In this document: positions 33,068 to 41,689 of the stretch, piece after piece | Layout: every line of letters begins with the position of its first letter | Position numbering within the stretch: position 1 is the stretch's first letter | Source of the DNA: Chersky-840 sp035604715 | GTDB taxonomy: Bacteria; Actinomycetota; Acidimicrobiia; Acidimicrobiales; UBA8190 | Direction of reading: 5' to 3' | NCBI GenBank assembly: GCA_963731665.1 | Contig: CAVSWP010000008.1 | Location: forward strand, 682,001 to 746,000 | DNA: 64,000 bases | Program-made: the position numbers and the translations under genes | Notes under the pieces: model-generated | The model's input: the letters and a program-made list of their open reading frames with translations, nothing else | Told to the model about the DNA's origin: nothing | The model's database searches: none

Positions 33068-34789
33068 ATGAACGAAGAGGAACGACGCCGAGGGGTCATC
33101 CATGATCGGACTTGTTCCCGCGCGGCGGTGTCTTCTGGGGTCGCCGCCATGAGGTCGCGGATCTGGTGGCCAAACGTTGCCGTCGCAGCTGTTCTGCTCG
33201 CCCTTGTAGTGGGAGTGCCGCTGGCCACATTCGCGGGTCCGGCGGAGGCGAACCCCGCCTGGTCGATGGTCACCAGTCCCAACGGTGGGACCAAGGCCAA
33301 TCTTCTCCCGGGGGTGTCGTGCCTGTCAGACTCGGATTGTCTCGCCGTCGGCTACTACGAGAACCACAACCTCGTCCGCCAGACTCTCGTCGAATCCTGG
33401 AACGGCACCACCTGGTCGATCGTCCCGAGTCCCAACAAAGGGACCAAGAACAACGAACTCAACGGCGTGACGTGCGTCTCGCCCACCTCGTGTGAGGCGG
33501 TCGGTGACTACGACAACGGTAGCGGTGCCACTGAAAACCTCGTCGAATCATGGAACGGAACCACCTGGGCGATCGTCCCCAGCCCGGAGCAGGGCGCGAG
33601 CAGCAACAGCCTTGACAACGTGACTTGCATATCCACAACGTGGTGTACCGCCGTAGGAAACTTCGTCAATACGGGCGGCGTCATCCAAAGCCTCGTCGAG
33701 TCCTGGAACGGGGCGACCTGGTCGATCGTCCCCACCCCTGACGAAGGAGCTCATGCGAACCTCCTGGACAACCTGTCGTGTGACTCGACCACGTGGTGCG
33801 TCGCCGCCGGCTACTTCTACAACGGCAGTGCAGTCACCCAGACACTCGTCGAGTCCTGGAACGGAACCACCTGGTCGATCGTCCCCACCCCCAATATCGG
33901 AACGGGGAGCAATACGCTGCTCGGAGTCTCGTGTACGTCGACCAGTTCGTGCACCGCCGTGGGGTACGACGTCCCGACCAGCCCGGTGATCCCTGGTGGC
34001 ATTCACGCAGTGAATCTCGTCGAGTCGTGGAACGGGACCAGCTGGTCGGTCGTGCCGAGTCCCAATGAGGGGACGGACTCCAACAACTTATTCGACATCT
34101 CGTGTGTGTCCCCGACGTCATGTGTCGCAGTTGGCTCGCAGTATGAAGGAAAGCCGAAAAAAAGAGTCTCTCACACACTCATCGAGTCGTGGAACGGGAC
34201 CAGCTGGTCGGTCGTGCCGAGTCCCAACTATGGGTCGACGAGGGCCATTAACCTGCTCTTGGGTGTGTCTTGCGTTCCGTCCGGCTCGTGCGCAGCTGTG
34301 GGCTACCACAACATCAACACCCGCACTTACACCCTTATCGAGGCTCTTCCGGGGATGGCTGCGTTAACGACCACGACGACCGTTGCTCCTACCACGACCA
34401 CGACGGCTGCCGCAACGACGACCGTTGCCCCTACCACGACCACGACGGCTGCCGCAACGACGACCGTTGCTCCTACCACGACCACGACGGCTGCCGCAAC
34501 GACCGTTGCTCCTACCACGACAAGCGGCGTGGTACCCGCTACATCCAGCTCCCTCGCATTCACCGGATCGGGACCCGGCCTCAAGATGCTGACTCTCTTC
34601 GGTACCGCATTGATGCTGCTCGGGCTTGTGATCCTTATCCTCGCCGACATTCCACGCCGCATGCTGCGGCATCTAGCCTACGTGATTCCTGGACGTTGGA
34701 AGGCTCATAGGACTGATGGCGTACGACGAATTGCCAAGGCAGTACGTCGAGAGGTCATTCGGGGGACCGATTGGTTCTTGGGTCGATGA
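33068..34789 (+). CDS. Exported repeat protein with LAxTG-like cell-wall anchor
   Basis: A 573-residue surface protein. A signal sequence (V-A-V-A-A-V-L-L-A-L-V-V-G-V-P-L-A) precedes about seven repeats of roughly 47 residues with the core T-L-V-E-S-W-N-G-T-T-W-S-I-V-P-S-P and S-C-x-S-x-x-x-C-x-A-V-G, so each has a Cys pair and a W-rich strand, suggesting a beta-propeller. A T/A/P-rich spacer (about 430-490) leads to L-A-F-T-G at 496-500, a hydrophobic helix and basic residues, as in class E sortase signals, but then 40 more basic residues follow. Start 33068 has an AGGAT site; ATG at 33149 would give a shorter, more usual signal peptide. Confidence 0.8.
   Translation: MNEEERRRGVIHDRTCSRAAVSSGVAAMRSRIWWPNVAVAAVLLALVVGVPLATFAGPAEANPAWSMVTSPNGGTKANLLPGVSCLSDSDCLAVGYYENHNLVRQTLVESWNGTTWSIVPSPNKGTKNNELNGVTCVSPTSCEAVGDYDNGSGATENLVESWNGTTWAIVPSPEQGASSNSLDNVTCISTTWCTAVGNFVNTGGVIQSLVESWNGATWSIVPTPDEGAHANLLDNLSCDSTTWCVAAGYFYNGSAVTQTLVESWNGTTWSIVPTPNIGTGSNTLLGVSCTSTSSCTAVGYDVPTSPVIPGGIHAVNLVESWNGTSWSVVPSPNEGTDSNNLFDISCVSPTSCVAVGSQYEGKPKKRVSHTLIESWNGTSWSVVPSPNYGSTRAINLLLGVSCVPSGSCAAVGYHNINTRTYTLIEALPGMAALTTTTTVAPTTTTTAAATTTVAPTTTTTAAATTTVAPTTTTTAAATTVAPTTTSGVVPATSSSLAFTGSGPGLKMLTLFGTALMLLGLVILILADIPRRMLRHLAYVIPGRWKAHRTDGVRRIAKAVRREVIRGTDWFLGR
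34381..34521 (+). repeat. 42-bp in-frame tandem repeat in the stalk region
   Basis: Units begin CGTTGCTCCTACCACGACCA and recur at 34381, 34423, 34465 and (partly) 34504, the third unit being 3 bases short. They encode V-A-P-T-T-T-T-T-A-A-A-T-T. Length change by whole codons is expected; the repeat count may vary between strains. Confidence 0.85.
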
Positions 34790-35106
34790 TCCCTTTGTTC
34801 GCAGCTCGCAGTGATCGGCTTCGGATAATCGACACGAGCAGTCGTATCATCTGAGCTATCCACCAACGGGTCACCATTGCTCGGACCGTTTGCTGCGCGC
34901 CGGCAGCCCTGATGGCAGGGCTCAGGGCCTGGCGGCGCCCATACCACCCGTTGTGTGCGGGTCCCGCCGTGGTCTGCGATTGCCGAGTCCGAAGGTGCCG
35001 GGCTCACCCCTTGAGCCCAAGGCGTCGCGAATACTGTTCGGGTTGCCTCCGGGTCGAGGCGAGAAGGATCGGCACTTATGCCGGTAATCGCGTCAAGTAA
35101 CTGCGG
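34790..35106. other. Intergenic beside the recombinase module
   Basis: About 315 bases with no supported gene. It includes ATGCCGGTAATCG at 35078-35090, a direct copy of the core of the 15-bp repeat that starts at 35107, i.e. two copies 31 bases apart at this end of the module. Confidence 0.45.
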
Positions 35107-35176
35107 GATATGCCGGTAATCGGCGGGCCCCACCACCTTCGTGAGAGGCAGGGCCCGCCGAGTCCGGCATGGCGGA

Positions 35177-35476
35177 TCAGTCGAGCTCGAGGGGCGTCCT
35201 CCTCCGTCGGCCGAAGGGTCCGTAACGGCAGACAGCGAAGAACCGGCTGGTTCCGAGGATGCGGCCGATCTCAGCCCACGATGTCTGCTCGTCCCGGGCG
35301 TCGGCGACCAATCGGGCCAGGCGGGAACGGGCTATCCGGGCCAGCGTCACGGCCGCCTGGAGGTCCTTGGCGGCCACGCTGTCGGAGGGCAGGTGCTGCA
35401 CCAGGGCGATGACGCTCAACGCGTCGTCGACCACGCAGCTGGTCTCTTCGTCGATGATCTCCTCGCGCTCTGTCAC
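35177..35476 (-). CDS. Small TnpC-like protein with helix-turn-helix end
   Basis: A 99-residue protein: acidic N-terminus (T-E-R-E-E-I-I-D-E-E), a helical middle and S-W-A-E-I-G-R-I-L-G-T-S-R, which reads as a helix-turn-helix. GTG at 35476 overlaps the stop of the second recombinase (GTGA). Position and size correspond to TnpC of Tn554 (125 aa), which directs orientation and frequency of transposition; sequence identity to it is not claimed. Confidence 0.65.
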   Translation of the reverse strand: MTEREEIIDEETSCVVDDALSVIALVQHLPSDSVAAKDLQAAVTLARIARSRLARLVADARDEQTSWAEIGRILGTSRFFAVCRYGPFGRRRRTPLELD

Positions 35477-36732
35477 GACGCCCCCGTTTCGAGCCCGTCG
35501 AGCAGCCCCTCGTAGAGCACCGTGCGCGTGGTTTGGCCGTGGGCCGCCGCATGGTCGCGTTGGCGTTTGAGGGTTCCTTTGAACTCGACGGTGGTGGCGA
35601 AGAAGCCACACCCCTCGCACAGCGACTCGAAGCTGCAGTCGAGATGCGACGGCCTCGTGCACCAGCCGTTTCCGAGCATGCGGCTGTGCTCGAGGCGAAG
35701 GCGGTGCATCTCGGGCGTCTCGGGCAGGTCAGGCGGCTCCTCGTAGAGCGCCTCGACCTTGTCCACTGCGGCCCGGTACTCGTCGGCCACCGTCTTGTTG
35801 GCGATGCGGGCATAACGGATGGTCATGCGCAGCGTGCGGTGCCCGAGCAGCTCGGCGATCGATTCGAGCCGCATCCCCCGGTTGACGGCCTGGGTGGCGA
35901 GCGTATGGCGCAGCTGATGGGGATGGACGTGCCCGATGCCGGCCCGTTTCGCCACCCGGTTCACCATGCGGGTGACGCAGTGACGGTTGAGGGGCCGACC
36001 CTCGTTGGTGAGAAGCAGCCCCGTGCCGGCGTCTCTGTGGCTGTCCTGCCACTGCAGGAGCAGCTCCACGAGGGGCGAGACGAGCGGCACGGTGCGGTCG
36101 TTGCGGAGCTTTCCGACCGGGACCTTCAACCACCACCCCCCACCCCGACGGGCCACGGCGTCGTTCTCCAGTGCGCACAGCTCTCCCACCCGGATCCCCG
36201 TGCGACACAGGATCTCGAGCACGAGGCGCCGGAGCGGCTCTGGCTCGGCGGCCACCTCCCGCAGGAACCTCGCCGCCGCGGCGTCGTCGAGGGCCTTGGG
36301 CAAGAGCTCCTCGGGGCGGGGGATGTCGGAGATGAACAGCGGGTTGCGCACCGGCGCGTCCTCGTAGCCCCACTCGATGATGCGGTCGAAGAACGTCATG
36401 AGCATCCCGAGGCGCATCCGCAGGGTGTTCACCTTGAGCGGCGTGCCCTTGGCCGTCACGTGAGCCGCCAGGGCCAGCTTGTAGGACTCGACGTGGATCC
36501 TGCCCACCTCCGAGCACCGTTTCAGCTCGGGGTGACAGGTCACCAGGTGCCGACAGAAGCGCCGAAGCGAATCACTCGTGCGGGCCACGCTGTTGTGGTG
36601 CAGCGACAGCTCGAGCTGGGCCAGATAGCGCTGGGCGGTGGCCGCCAGCGCGGGAGCCGCCGCGGCGATCTCGGCCCAGTCGCGCTCGGCGGCCGTGGGC
36701 GTGGTGAGGACACGGGCGGAGACGATGGTCAT
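35473..36732 (-). CDS. Tyrosine recombinase (TnpB-like) with C-terminal Cys cluster
   Basis: A 419-residue integrase-family recombinase. The N-terminal SAM-like core-binding domain is followed by the catalytic domain with R (C-R-T-G-I-R-V-G-E-L), H-Q-L-R-H-T and G-H-R-T-L-R-M-T-I-R-Y carrying the tyrosine nucleophile. The last 80 residues contain G-N-G-W-C-T-R-P, L-D-C-S-F-E-S-L-C-E-G-C-G-F-F, a zinc-finger-like tail characteristic of Tn554 TnpB relatives. ATG at 36732 overlaps the stop of the first recombinase (ATGA). Confidence 0.88.
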   Translation of the reverse strand: MTIVSARVLTTPTAAERDWAEIAAAAPALAATAQRYLAQLELSLHHNSVARTSDSLRRFCRHLVTCHPELKRCSEVGRIHVESYKLALAAHVTAKGTPLKVNTLRMRLGMLMTFFDRIIEWGYEDAPVRNPLFISDIPRPEELLPKALDDAAAARFLREVAAEPEPLRRLVLEILCRTGIRVGELCALENDAVARRGGGWWLKVPVGKLRNDRTVPLVSPLVELLLQWQDSHRDAGTGLLLTNEGRPLNRHCVTRMVNRVAKRAGIGHVHPHQLRHTLATQAVNRGMRLESIAELLGHRTLRMTIRYARIANKTVADEYRAAVDKVEALYEEPPDLPETPEMHRLRLEHSRMLGNGWCTRPSHLDCSFESLCEGCGFFATTVEFKGTLKRQRDHAAAHGQTTRTVLYEGLLDGLETGAS

Positions 36733-37760
36733 TGGGCCACCGCCTCGAGCACCGAGGTGTCGATTATGGCAATGGCCCGGGCGTACTCGTCGGCCAGCCA
36801 CTCGTTCGACAGGTGCAGGTAGATGCGCGTCGTCTCGATCGACCGGTGCCCGGCCTGGGCCTGGATGGCCTCCAGGGCCATGCCCGCTTCTCGGAGCCGA
36901 GTGAGACAGGTGTGGCGCAACTCGTGGCAGGTGCAATGGGCGAGACCGACTCGATTGCGCGTGTAGCGCACGATCTCATCGAGGCCGTCCTCGGACAGGG
37001 GACGGCCGCGCCGCGGTCCCTTCAACACCACGAACAGCCGATCGGTCTGTGCGTCTTCGGGGCGCTCGGTGGAGACATAGGCCGCCACCGATCGGAAGAA
37101 CCGCCGAGAGACCGGGACGAGCCGTTGGTGACCTCCCTTGCCGTCGGCCACGAACACCCGGCCCTCACCGGGGCGCAGGTCGCCGAGACGAAGCCCGAGC
37201 ACCTCGCAGCGCCGCAGGCCCCCGAGGACCATGGCCTCGACCATGGCCCGATCCCGCCAGCGGCGAAGCGCCCCCATCAGGACGTCCACCTCGGCGGGTT
37301 CGAGGATCTTGGGCAGCACCCGAGGAGTGCGCACCAAGGGGACCAGTGCTCCCTTGTCCTTTCGCGATCGCCTGGTGGACAGGCCCTTGGGGACCGGGTT
37401 CGACTCCCGCTCACCGATCATGACCAGATAGGAGAAGAACCCCGACAACGACGACAAGCGCCGCTTGATGGTGCTGGCCATGAGCCCCGACCCCCCGTCG
37501 GAGAGGCGCACCACCTTTCCCTCGAACAGCGGCCGCCGCTGGGCGGTGATGAAGGCCAAGACGTCGTTCACGACGACGTCGACAGGCTCCTTGTCGATCT
37601 CGGTGAAGAACACCCGCAGATCCGAGGCGGTGGCCAGCAGCGTGTTGTGGCGTGCTCGAGCCTCGACAAACTCCAGGTATCGGTCGATGACCGGGTGACC
37701 CAGCCGCACCGCCGGGTCAGCTCCAGGCGCGCCTCGCGAAGAGTGAATTGAAGTGGACAA
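36729..37760 (-). CDS. Tyrosine recombinase (TnpA-like)
   Basis: A 343-residue phage-integrase-type recombinase. Catalytic residues are all present: Arg in G-G-L-R-R-C-E-V-L-G-L, H-E-L-R-H-T, and G-H-R-S-I-E-T-T-R-I-Y-L-H with the nucleophilic tyrosine. The TTG at 37760 is taken as start because a GAGAGGAG site lies seven bases upstream; a GTG at 37709 is the alternative. First gene of the three-gene module. Confidence 0.88.
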   Translation of the reverse strand: MSTSIHSSRGAPGADPAVRLGHPVIDRYLEFVEARARHNTLLATASDLRVFFTEIDKEPVDVVVNDVLAFITAQRRPLFEGKVVRLSDGGSGLMASTIKRRLSSLSGFFSYLVMIGERESNPVPKGLSTRRSRKDKGALVPLVRTPRVLPKILEPAEVDVLMGALRRWRDRAMVEAMVLGGLRRCEVLGLRLGDLRPGEGRVFVADGKGGHQRLVPVSRRFFRSVAAYVSTERPEDAQTDRLFVVLKGPRRGRPLSEDGLDEIVRYTRNRVGLAHCTCHELRHTCLTRLREAGMALEAIQAQAGHRSIETTRIYLHLSNEWLADEYARAIAIIDTSVLEAVAQ

Positions 37761-37943
37761 ACCGGGCTCCTCTCAGCTTTCCGACCTGCCCATCTGGCAG
37801 GCCATGGAAAGCATCAGGGATTACCGGCATATCTACACTTTCAGGATGTTCCAACCGAGATCAGGCAACTCCGGCGTATCGAATGTCTCCCGGTATACGG
37901 TCTTGCCGCCGAGCCCCGGTGAGGGCTCCAAGGGGGCGACGTG

Positions 37944-39386
37944 ATGCGGGTTTCGAGGAGCTTCCTGATCCCTTCGCTGGTGGCGATAGCCGTTTTGGCT
38001 GCGGGTTGCAGCGCGTCGCCGTCAGCTCATCCCGCCTCGAGCGCCACTACCGCACTCTCCCTCGGCGAGACCTCGACGTTCAGCGTTCCCGGTGTCTCGG
38101 TTCCGGGCACCCCCACCGTGTACGACAGGGTCACGGTGCGTCGGTTCGGTTCACCGGCGGCGACCAATGTCTTGGTCCTGGTGCCTGGCACCCTCGCCGG
38201 AGCCGCTGACTTCGACATCGTCGGCCCCTACCTCGCCGAACACGTCCCCAATCTCCAGGTGTGGGCAGAGATGCGACGGGAGGGAGCACTGGAGGACAAC
38301 GCCATGCTCCTCAAGGTCCTCCACAGCACGGCGACGGTGCAACAGGCCTTCGACTACTACGTCGGCTGGCTCGCTAATCCCAAGATCACGACCCACTACC
38401 AGCCACTGAAGGCATCCCAGTACAGCTTCATGGACCAGTGGGGACTTGCGGTGGCCATGGGTGACCTCCACAACGTCATCGAGCTGGCACGCGACGGTGG
38501 CAAACGAACTGTGGTCCTGGGTGGCCACTCGTTGGGCGGCGCCGAGGCCTCGATCTACCCGGTATGGGACTTCAACGGCAGAGGCGGATATCAGGACATC
38601 GCCGGCATCGTCGGCATCGACGGGGACGCCGGCCTCCCCGGTGGCTTCGGTTCTGCGCCCGTTACCACCGCCACCGAGGCCACTGCGGCGTTGACAAAGC
38701 TGCAAGCGGGAAGCCCGTGGCTCGATCTTCTCGGCTTCGGCCTGCCCTGGATCACCGGGCCGTTCGCCGAGCTTGGGGCGCTGGGTGCGCTGAAAGAACC
38801 CACGGCTGCCTCGATCGGCCAGAAGTTTGCCCTCCTGCCCTCGGAACTCAAGCCCCCCGTGCCGGCCACCAATCAGGCGCAGCTTGGGTATGCCTTCGAC
38901 GCGTCGACATCACCGGCCGCCTTGGCGCTCATCCACGTACACTCGGGACACCTGGCGGCCAGTGGCTCGCCTCGCGGATGGGTGAATGACGGGCCTACTC
39001 CAATACAAGACGTCGCCTTTGCGTTCTCACAAGAACCACTCGGACCCGTCGATTGGTACTACCCGGAACGTCTCACCATCGACGCCGGGGCCGCCAGCTC
39101 ACTGACCCAGACGCCAGCCGCGGACGTGCTTGGGCTTCGGCTTTACCACCTCGGTCAGGTCGATGTGCCCCTCTACGTGATCCAGACCTCGCTGGGCGGC
39201 GCCGAAAACGCCGTGGTCGACGCCGCCCACGCCTACCAGCGCGAGTCGAAGATCCCGAGCGTGACCATCGTGAACCGTTACTCGACCTACAGTCACCTCG
39301 ATCCGTTATTGGCCACTCCATCAAAGAACGCGTTCCTGCAGACGGTGGTGCCTTGGATCGAGCACCTGCCGGCATATCGGCACTGA
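37944..39386 (+). CDS. Lipoprotein alpha/beta-hydrolase (esterase/lipase-like)
   Basis: A 480-residue exported hydrolase. The N-terminus is a lipoprotein signal (I-A-V-L-A-A-G-C with lipobox Cys), so it is anchored outside the membrane. V-L-V-L-V-P-G-T-L-A-G is the oxyanion region and L-G-G-H-S-L-G-G-A-E carries the nucleophilic serine; Y-S-H-L-D-P-L near the C-terminus supplies the His. Substrate is unknown. The gene lies 110 bases beyond the end of the recombinase module and reads away from it. Confidence 0.85.
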   Translation: MRVSRSFLIPSLVAIAVLAAGCSASPSAHPASSATTALSLGETSTFSVPGVSVPGTPTVYDRVTVRRFGSPAATNVLVLVPGTLAGAADFDIVGPYLAEHVPNLQVWAEMRREGALEDNAMLLKVLHSTATVQQAFDYYVGWLANPKITTHYQPLKASQYSFMDQWGLAVAMGDLHNVIELARDGGKRTVVLGGHSLGGAEASIYPVWDFNGRGGYQDIAGIVGIDGDAGLPGGFGSAPVTTATEATAALTKLQAGSPWLDLLGFGLPWITGPFAELGALGALKEPTAASIGQKFALLPSELKPPVPATNQAQLGYAFDASTSPAALALIHVHSGHLAASGSPRGWVNDGPTPIQDVAFAFSQEPLGPVDWYYPERLTIDAGAASSLTQTPAADVLGLRLYHLGQVDVPLYVIQTSLGGAENAVVDAAHAYQRESKIPSVTIVNRYSTYSHLDPLLATPSKNAFLQTVVPWIEHLPAYRH

Positions 39387-40080
39387 CAACGGGTTCGGTC
39401 CAACTGCCTCCATGGCGTGAGCACCGAACTCAGAAACCCGCGACGATCTCCGCCCGATAGCCAGTTGCGGGCAGTCGCGCTTGCTGTCAGTTAACCGATC
39501 GGAAGTGCCGTTCTGTGCGCCCTGATGGGTCCCAGCCCGACCACCTCAGGCTGCTCGGAAACGCGAAGTCGGGCGGGTGACGGTCCGTCTACGAGTGCCG
39601 AGGCAGTCCGAAGCTGACGGGCTCACCGCCGAGCTGACCCACCCGCTATCGCTCAGCGACGCGAATCTGCGCGGGTTGCCGTCCTGCCCGGTTACCCGAC
39701 CCCGACGCGATTCTCGTGCCACAGATGGAAGACACGGGGCTCGGGATCCCCGCCCACCCATGAGAAGGACCGGTGTCAAGAGCGAGTGCAGTTGGACGTA
39801 GCTCCTGGTAGATGACTCGCGCCGGTCCGGAGGCGGGGTCACGGTGGAGCGCCCGGGGCGCGCGGGAGCGCGCGAGGACGAACGACCGTGATGCCGGCGA
39901 GGACCGGCGCATCATGTTGAAGGAGCGAAGTCTTGACGGAGTTGGTCTCGCAACCACCCATTCGGTCCCAATCGGGACACACGACGTCAAATGCGAAAGC
40001 CGGGCTGTCTCACTCGAATATTCGGCGCCATCAGGCGCGCACGGGGATACCTCGGACTCGCCCGGCCGATCTGACCAATC
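39387..40080. other. Gene-poor stretch, nothing recognised
   Basis: About 690 bases before the IS110 transposase stop. Short plus-strand frames (for example from GTG 39577) have no family or ribosome-binding site. The palindromic GCGCGCGGGAGCGCGC near 39857 is the only clear structure. The right end of the IS110 element must lie in the last part of this interval, near 40080. Confidence 0.35.
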
Positions 40081-41079
40081 TCACGAACATTGGCGCTGCT
40101 CGTCCTCGAGGGCGTGCAGTGCGTAAAAGGACTCGGTGAGGAGCTTGCGCACCACCCGGATCAGGGCAATGCCCGTCCCTCGCCGGCGCTTGGTGGCGAG
40201 GAAGTCGGAGTGATAGGGCTCTTTGCAGATGGCCGTTTGCGCGGCTTCGGAGAGCACGTGGCGCACGGCGGCGGGCCCCGCCCTTGTGATGTGGCCGTGG
40301 TGCAGCGTCCGGTCCGAGTTGCGCATGGAGGGAATGATGCCGGCCCAGGCACACAGCTTGCGGGCCGTGGCGAAGCGGGTGATGTCCCCGATCTCCGACA
40401 CGAGCGTCATGGCACTGAGGAGCCCGATCCCGGGGATCGACATGAGAGCGTCGACGCGCTTGTCGCGCTTGGCCTGGCGACGGATCTCGGCCTCGAGCAA
40501 CGAGATCCGAGTCTGGAGAACCTCGATGAGGACTTGGCAGTCGGTCACCACCCAGCGGTGCATGGGCCAGAGATCGAGAGCGTCGAGGAAGGCCGCCCCG
40601 TTCTTGGTCCACCAGCCGTGGCTCGGGGCAGGGACCCCCTCGTCGGCGATCTGGGCCCGGATCCGGTTCTTGGCCGAGGTGCGGATCCGCACCAGCCGCC
40701 CCCGTTCCCGCAGCAACAGGCGCTGTTCGCGCACCTCCTTTGGAGCCAGCCAGGCCTCGGCCAGATACCCGGTGCGCAGCAGATTGGCGAGGGTGCGGGC
40801 GTCGACCCGGTCGTTCTTCAGCTTGGCATCGGCGATGGCCCGGCACCCCGCAGGATGGGCCAGGTGGGCCTCGAAGCCGAGGTCGCCGAGCAGCTCGGCG
40901 ATCCACCCGGTGCCGTAGGCGGCCTCGAAGGCGACCGGGGTGCCGCACCGCAGACCCGCCAGCTCCTTTCGAAGCGACTGGCGATCATTTCCGACGTTTC
41001 TGTTGCGCACCTCGATTCCCTTGCGGTCCAAGACGCAGACCTGGGTGCGGTTGCGATGCACGTCCATTCCGACGAACAT
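40081..41079 (-). CDS. IS110-family transposase (DEDD RuvC-like recombinase)
   Basis: A 332-residue transposase. The N-terminal RuvC-like DEDD domain shows Asp6 (G-M-D-V-H), Glu52 (F-E-A-A-Y-G), and Asp90/Asp93 (K-N-D-R-V-D). The C-terminal transposase_20 domain contains S-I-P-G-I-G-L-L-S-A and H-H-G-H-I-T-R-A-G-P-A. Length is in the family range. The reading frame is intact, so the element may be active. It would act with a bridge RNA encoded in the non-coding end at 41080-41211. Confidence 0.95.
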   Translation of the reverse strand: MFVGMDVHRNRTQVCVLDRKGIEVRNRNVGNDRQSLRKELAGLRCGTPVAFEAAYGTGWIAELLGDLGFEAHLAHPAGCRAIADAKLKNDRVDARTLANLLRTGYLAEAWLAPKEVREQRLLLRERGRLVRIRTSAKNRIRAQIADEGVPAPSHGWWTKNGAAFLDALDLWPMHRWVVTDCQVLIEVLQTRISLLEAEIRRQAKRDKRVDALMSIPGIGLLSAMTLVSEIGDITRFATARKLCAWAGIIPSMRNSDRTLHHGHITRAGPAAVRHVLSEAAQTAICKEPYHSDFLATKRRRGTGIALIRVVRKLLTESFYALHALEDEQRQCS

Positions 41080-41211
41080 GGCAGTGGGCCTCCTTCCTGA
41101 GCTCGTCAGGTCATGGTCCCCAGAGGACCTTGAGCGGACCGTCAGGTTCCAGCTCGTAATGGAGTCTTACTCCGAGTGAGCAGGGAGGGAGGCCCGTGCT
41201 CATAACGTCGA
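41080..41211 (-). ncRNA. Candidate bridge RNA region of IS110 element
   Basis: In the transposase direction the segment forms hairpins GGAGT-AAG-ACTCC and GGTCC-TCTGG-GGACC and has ACCTGACG twice, in two separate loop regions, before AGGAAGGAGG and the start codon. It is kept unchanged in the truncated copy at 32583-32714. IS110-group elements are known to express a two-loop guide RNA here; loops and guides could not be assigned without folding. Confidence 0.4.
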
Positions 41212-41629
41212 TGCGTGGCCTCGGACCCTCGACGTGAGAACTCAACGCCCGACCGGCACCGCACTTTGCGGATAGCGCCCTGGCATTGCACGGGGGACTT
41301 CCGGGAGCTGGGCGGGCCTATGTTTGCCAAAGGGTGACCGGGAGCCGGTAGGGCGGTCTGACTGTGGGTCCGTGGTGCAAGGATGAGCCATCACCAGCTC
41401 CGCTCAGCTCGTTATCCCGGAAAACGCCGAGCGGCCCATCGAAAGACGCGGTGGCCGCCGCCCCACCGGACATGGCCGACCGAAGGTTCGCTGGTGCCGG
41501 GTCCTGAGATTTTCTTGAGACCACGCCGTTGCCGTAGCTCTCTTTCACGAAACGTACGTCCGTCACTGCTGCTCGTAGTTCCCCAATTCTGGGGGTTCGA
41601 TCTGACTAGGAATAGACAACTATGTGACC
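41212..41629. other. Intergenic, leader of secreted-protein gene
   Basis: About 420 bases. No gene is supported. It lies between an insertion sequence and the 5' leader hairpins at 41630-41671 and should contain the promoter of the gene at 41690, but no pair of hexamers stands out. Confidence 0.3.
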
Positions 41630-41671
41630 CACCGACGCAGTCGGTGAGAACAAGGCGGGTTGATGCCCGCC
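41630..41671 (+). promoter_or_regulatory. Two-hairpin 5' leader of the secreted-protein gene
   Basis: Two perfect stems follow each other just before the ribosome-binding site: CACCGAC-GCA-GTCGGTG (41630-41646) and GGCGGG-TTGATG-CCCGCC (41654-41671). The gene starts at 41690. They may act as an RNA switch, an mRNA stabiliser or a protein site. I could not match them to a known riboswitch class; the loops lack the ACGR motif of mini-ykkC. Confidence 0.4.
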
Positions 41672-41689
41672 CGAGGCAGGAGTACGTCC

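Larger units (their letters stand above)
35107..37833 (-). mobile_element. Tn554-like tyrosine-recombinase module with inverted ends
   Basis: Three overlapping minus-strand genes (two tyrosine recombinases and a small HTH protein) lie between GATATGCCGGTAATC at 35107-35121 and its exact reverse complement GATTACCGGCATATC at 37819-37833. The three-gene order and the Cys-rich tail of the second recombinase match TnpA-TnpB-TnpC of Tn554-type transposons; recombinase-in-trio elements also have such inverted ends. No cargo gene is inside. All catalytic residues look intact, so it could still be mobile. Confidence 0.65.
40081..41211 (-). mobile_element. IS110-family insertion sequence, complete copy (approximate ends)
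   Basis: Contains one full transposase gene and the 132-base left non-coding end shared with the truncated copy at 32236-32714. The left boundary is set by where the two copies diverge after CTCATA (41206-41211); a further CGTCGAT is common to both flanks and may belong to the element or to the target. The right boundary cannot be fixed because the other copy is truncated. Confidence 0.75.

Noticed and set aside
34705..35136. 143-codon minus-strand frame over the end of the LAxTG protein gene and the recombinase flank
   Set aside because: Overlaps a coding gene antisense, has no motif and ends inside the recombinase repeat region.
37395..37412. GGTTCGACTCC-like sequence suggestive of a tRNA T arm
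   Set aside because: It lies inside the first tyrosine recombinase and no acceptor or anticodon arm can be built around it.
39577..39801. Short plus-strand frame from GTG 39577
   Set aside because: Opening residues look plausible but there is no ribosome-binding site or family and the tail becomes R/P-rich.
41630..41671. Mini-ykkC (guanidine-II) riboswitch
   Set aside because: Two hairpins are present but neither loop has the required ACGR sequence.
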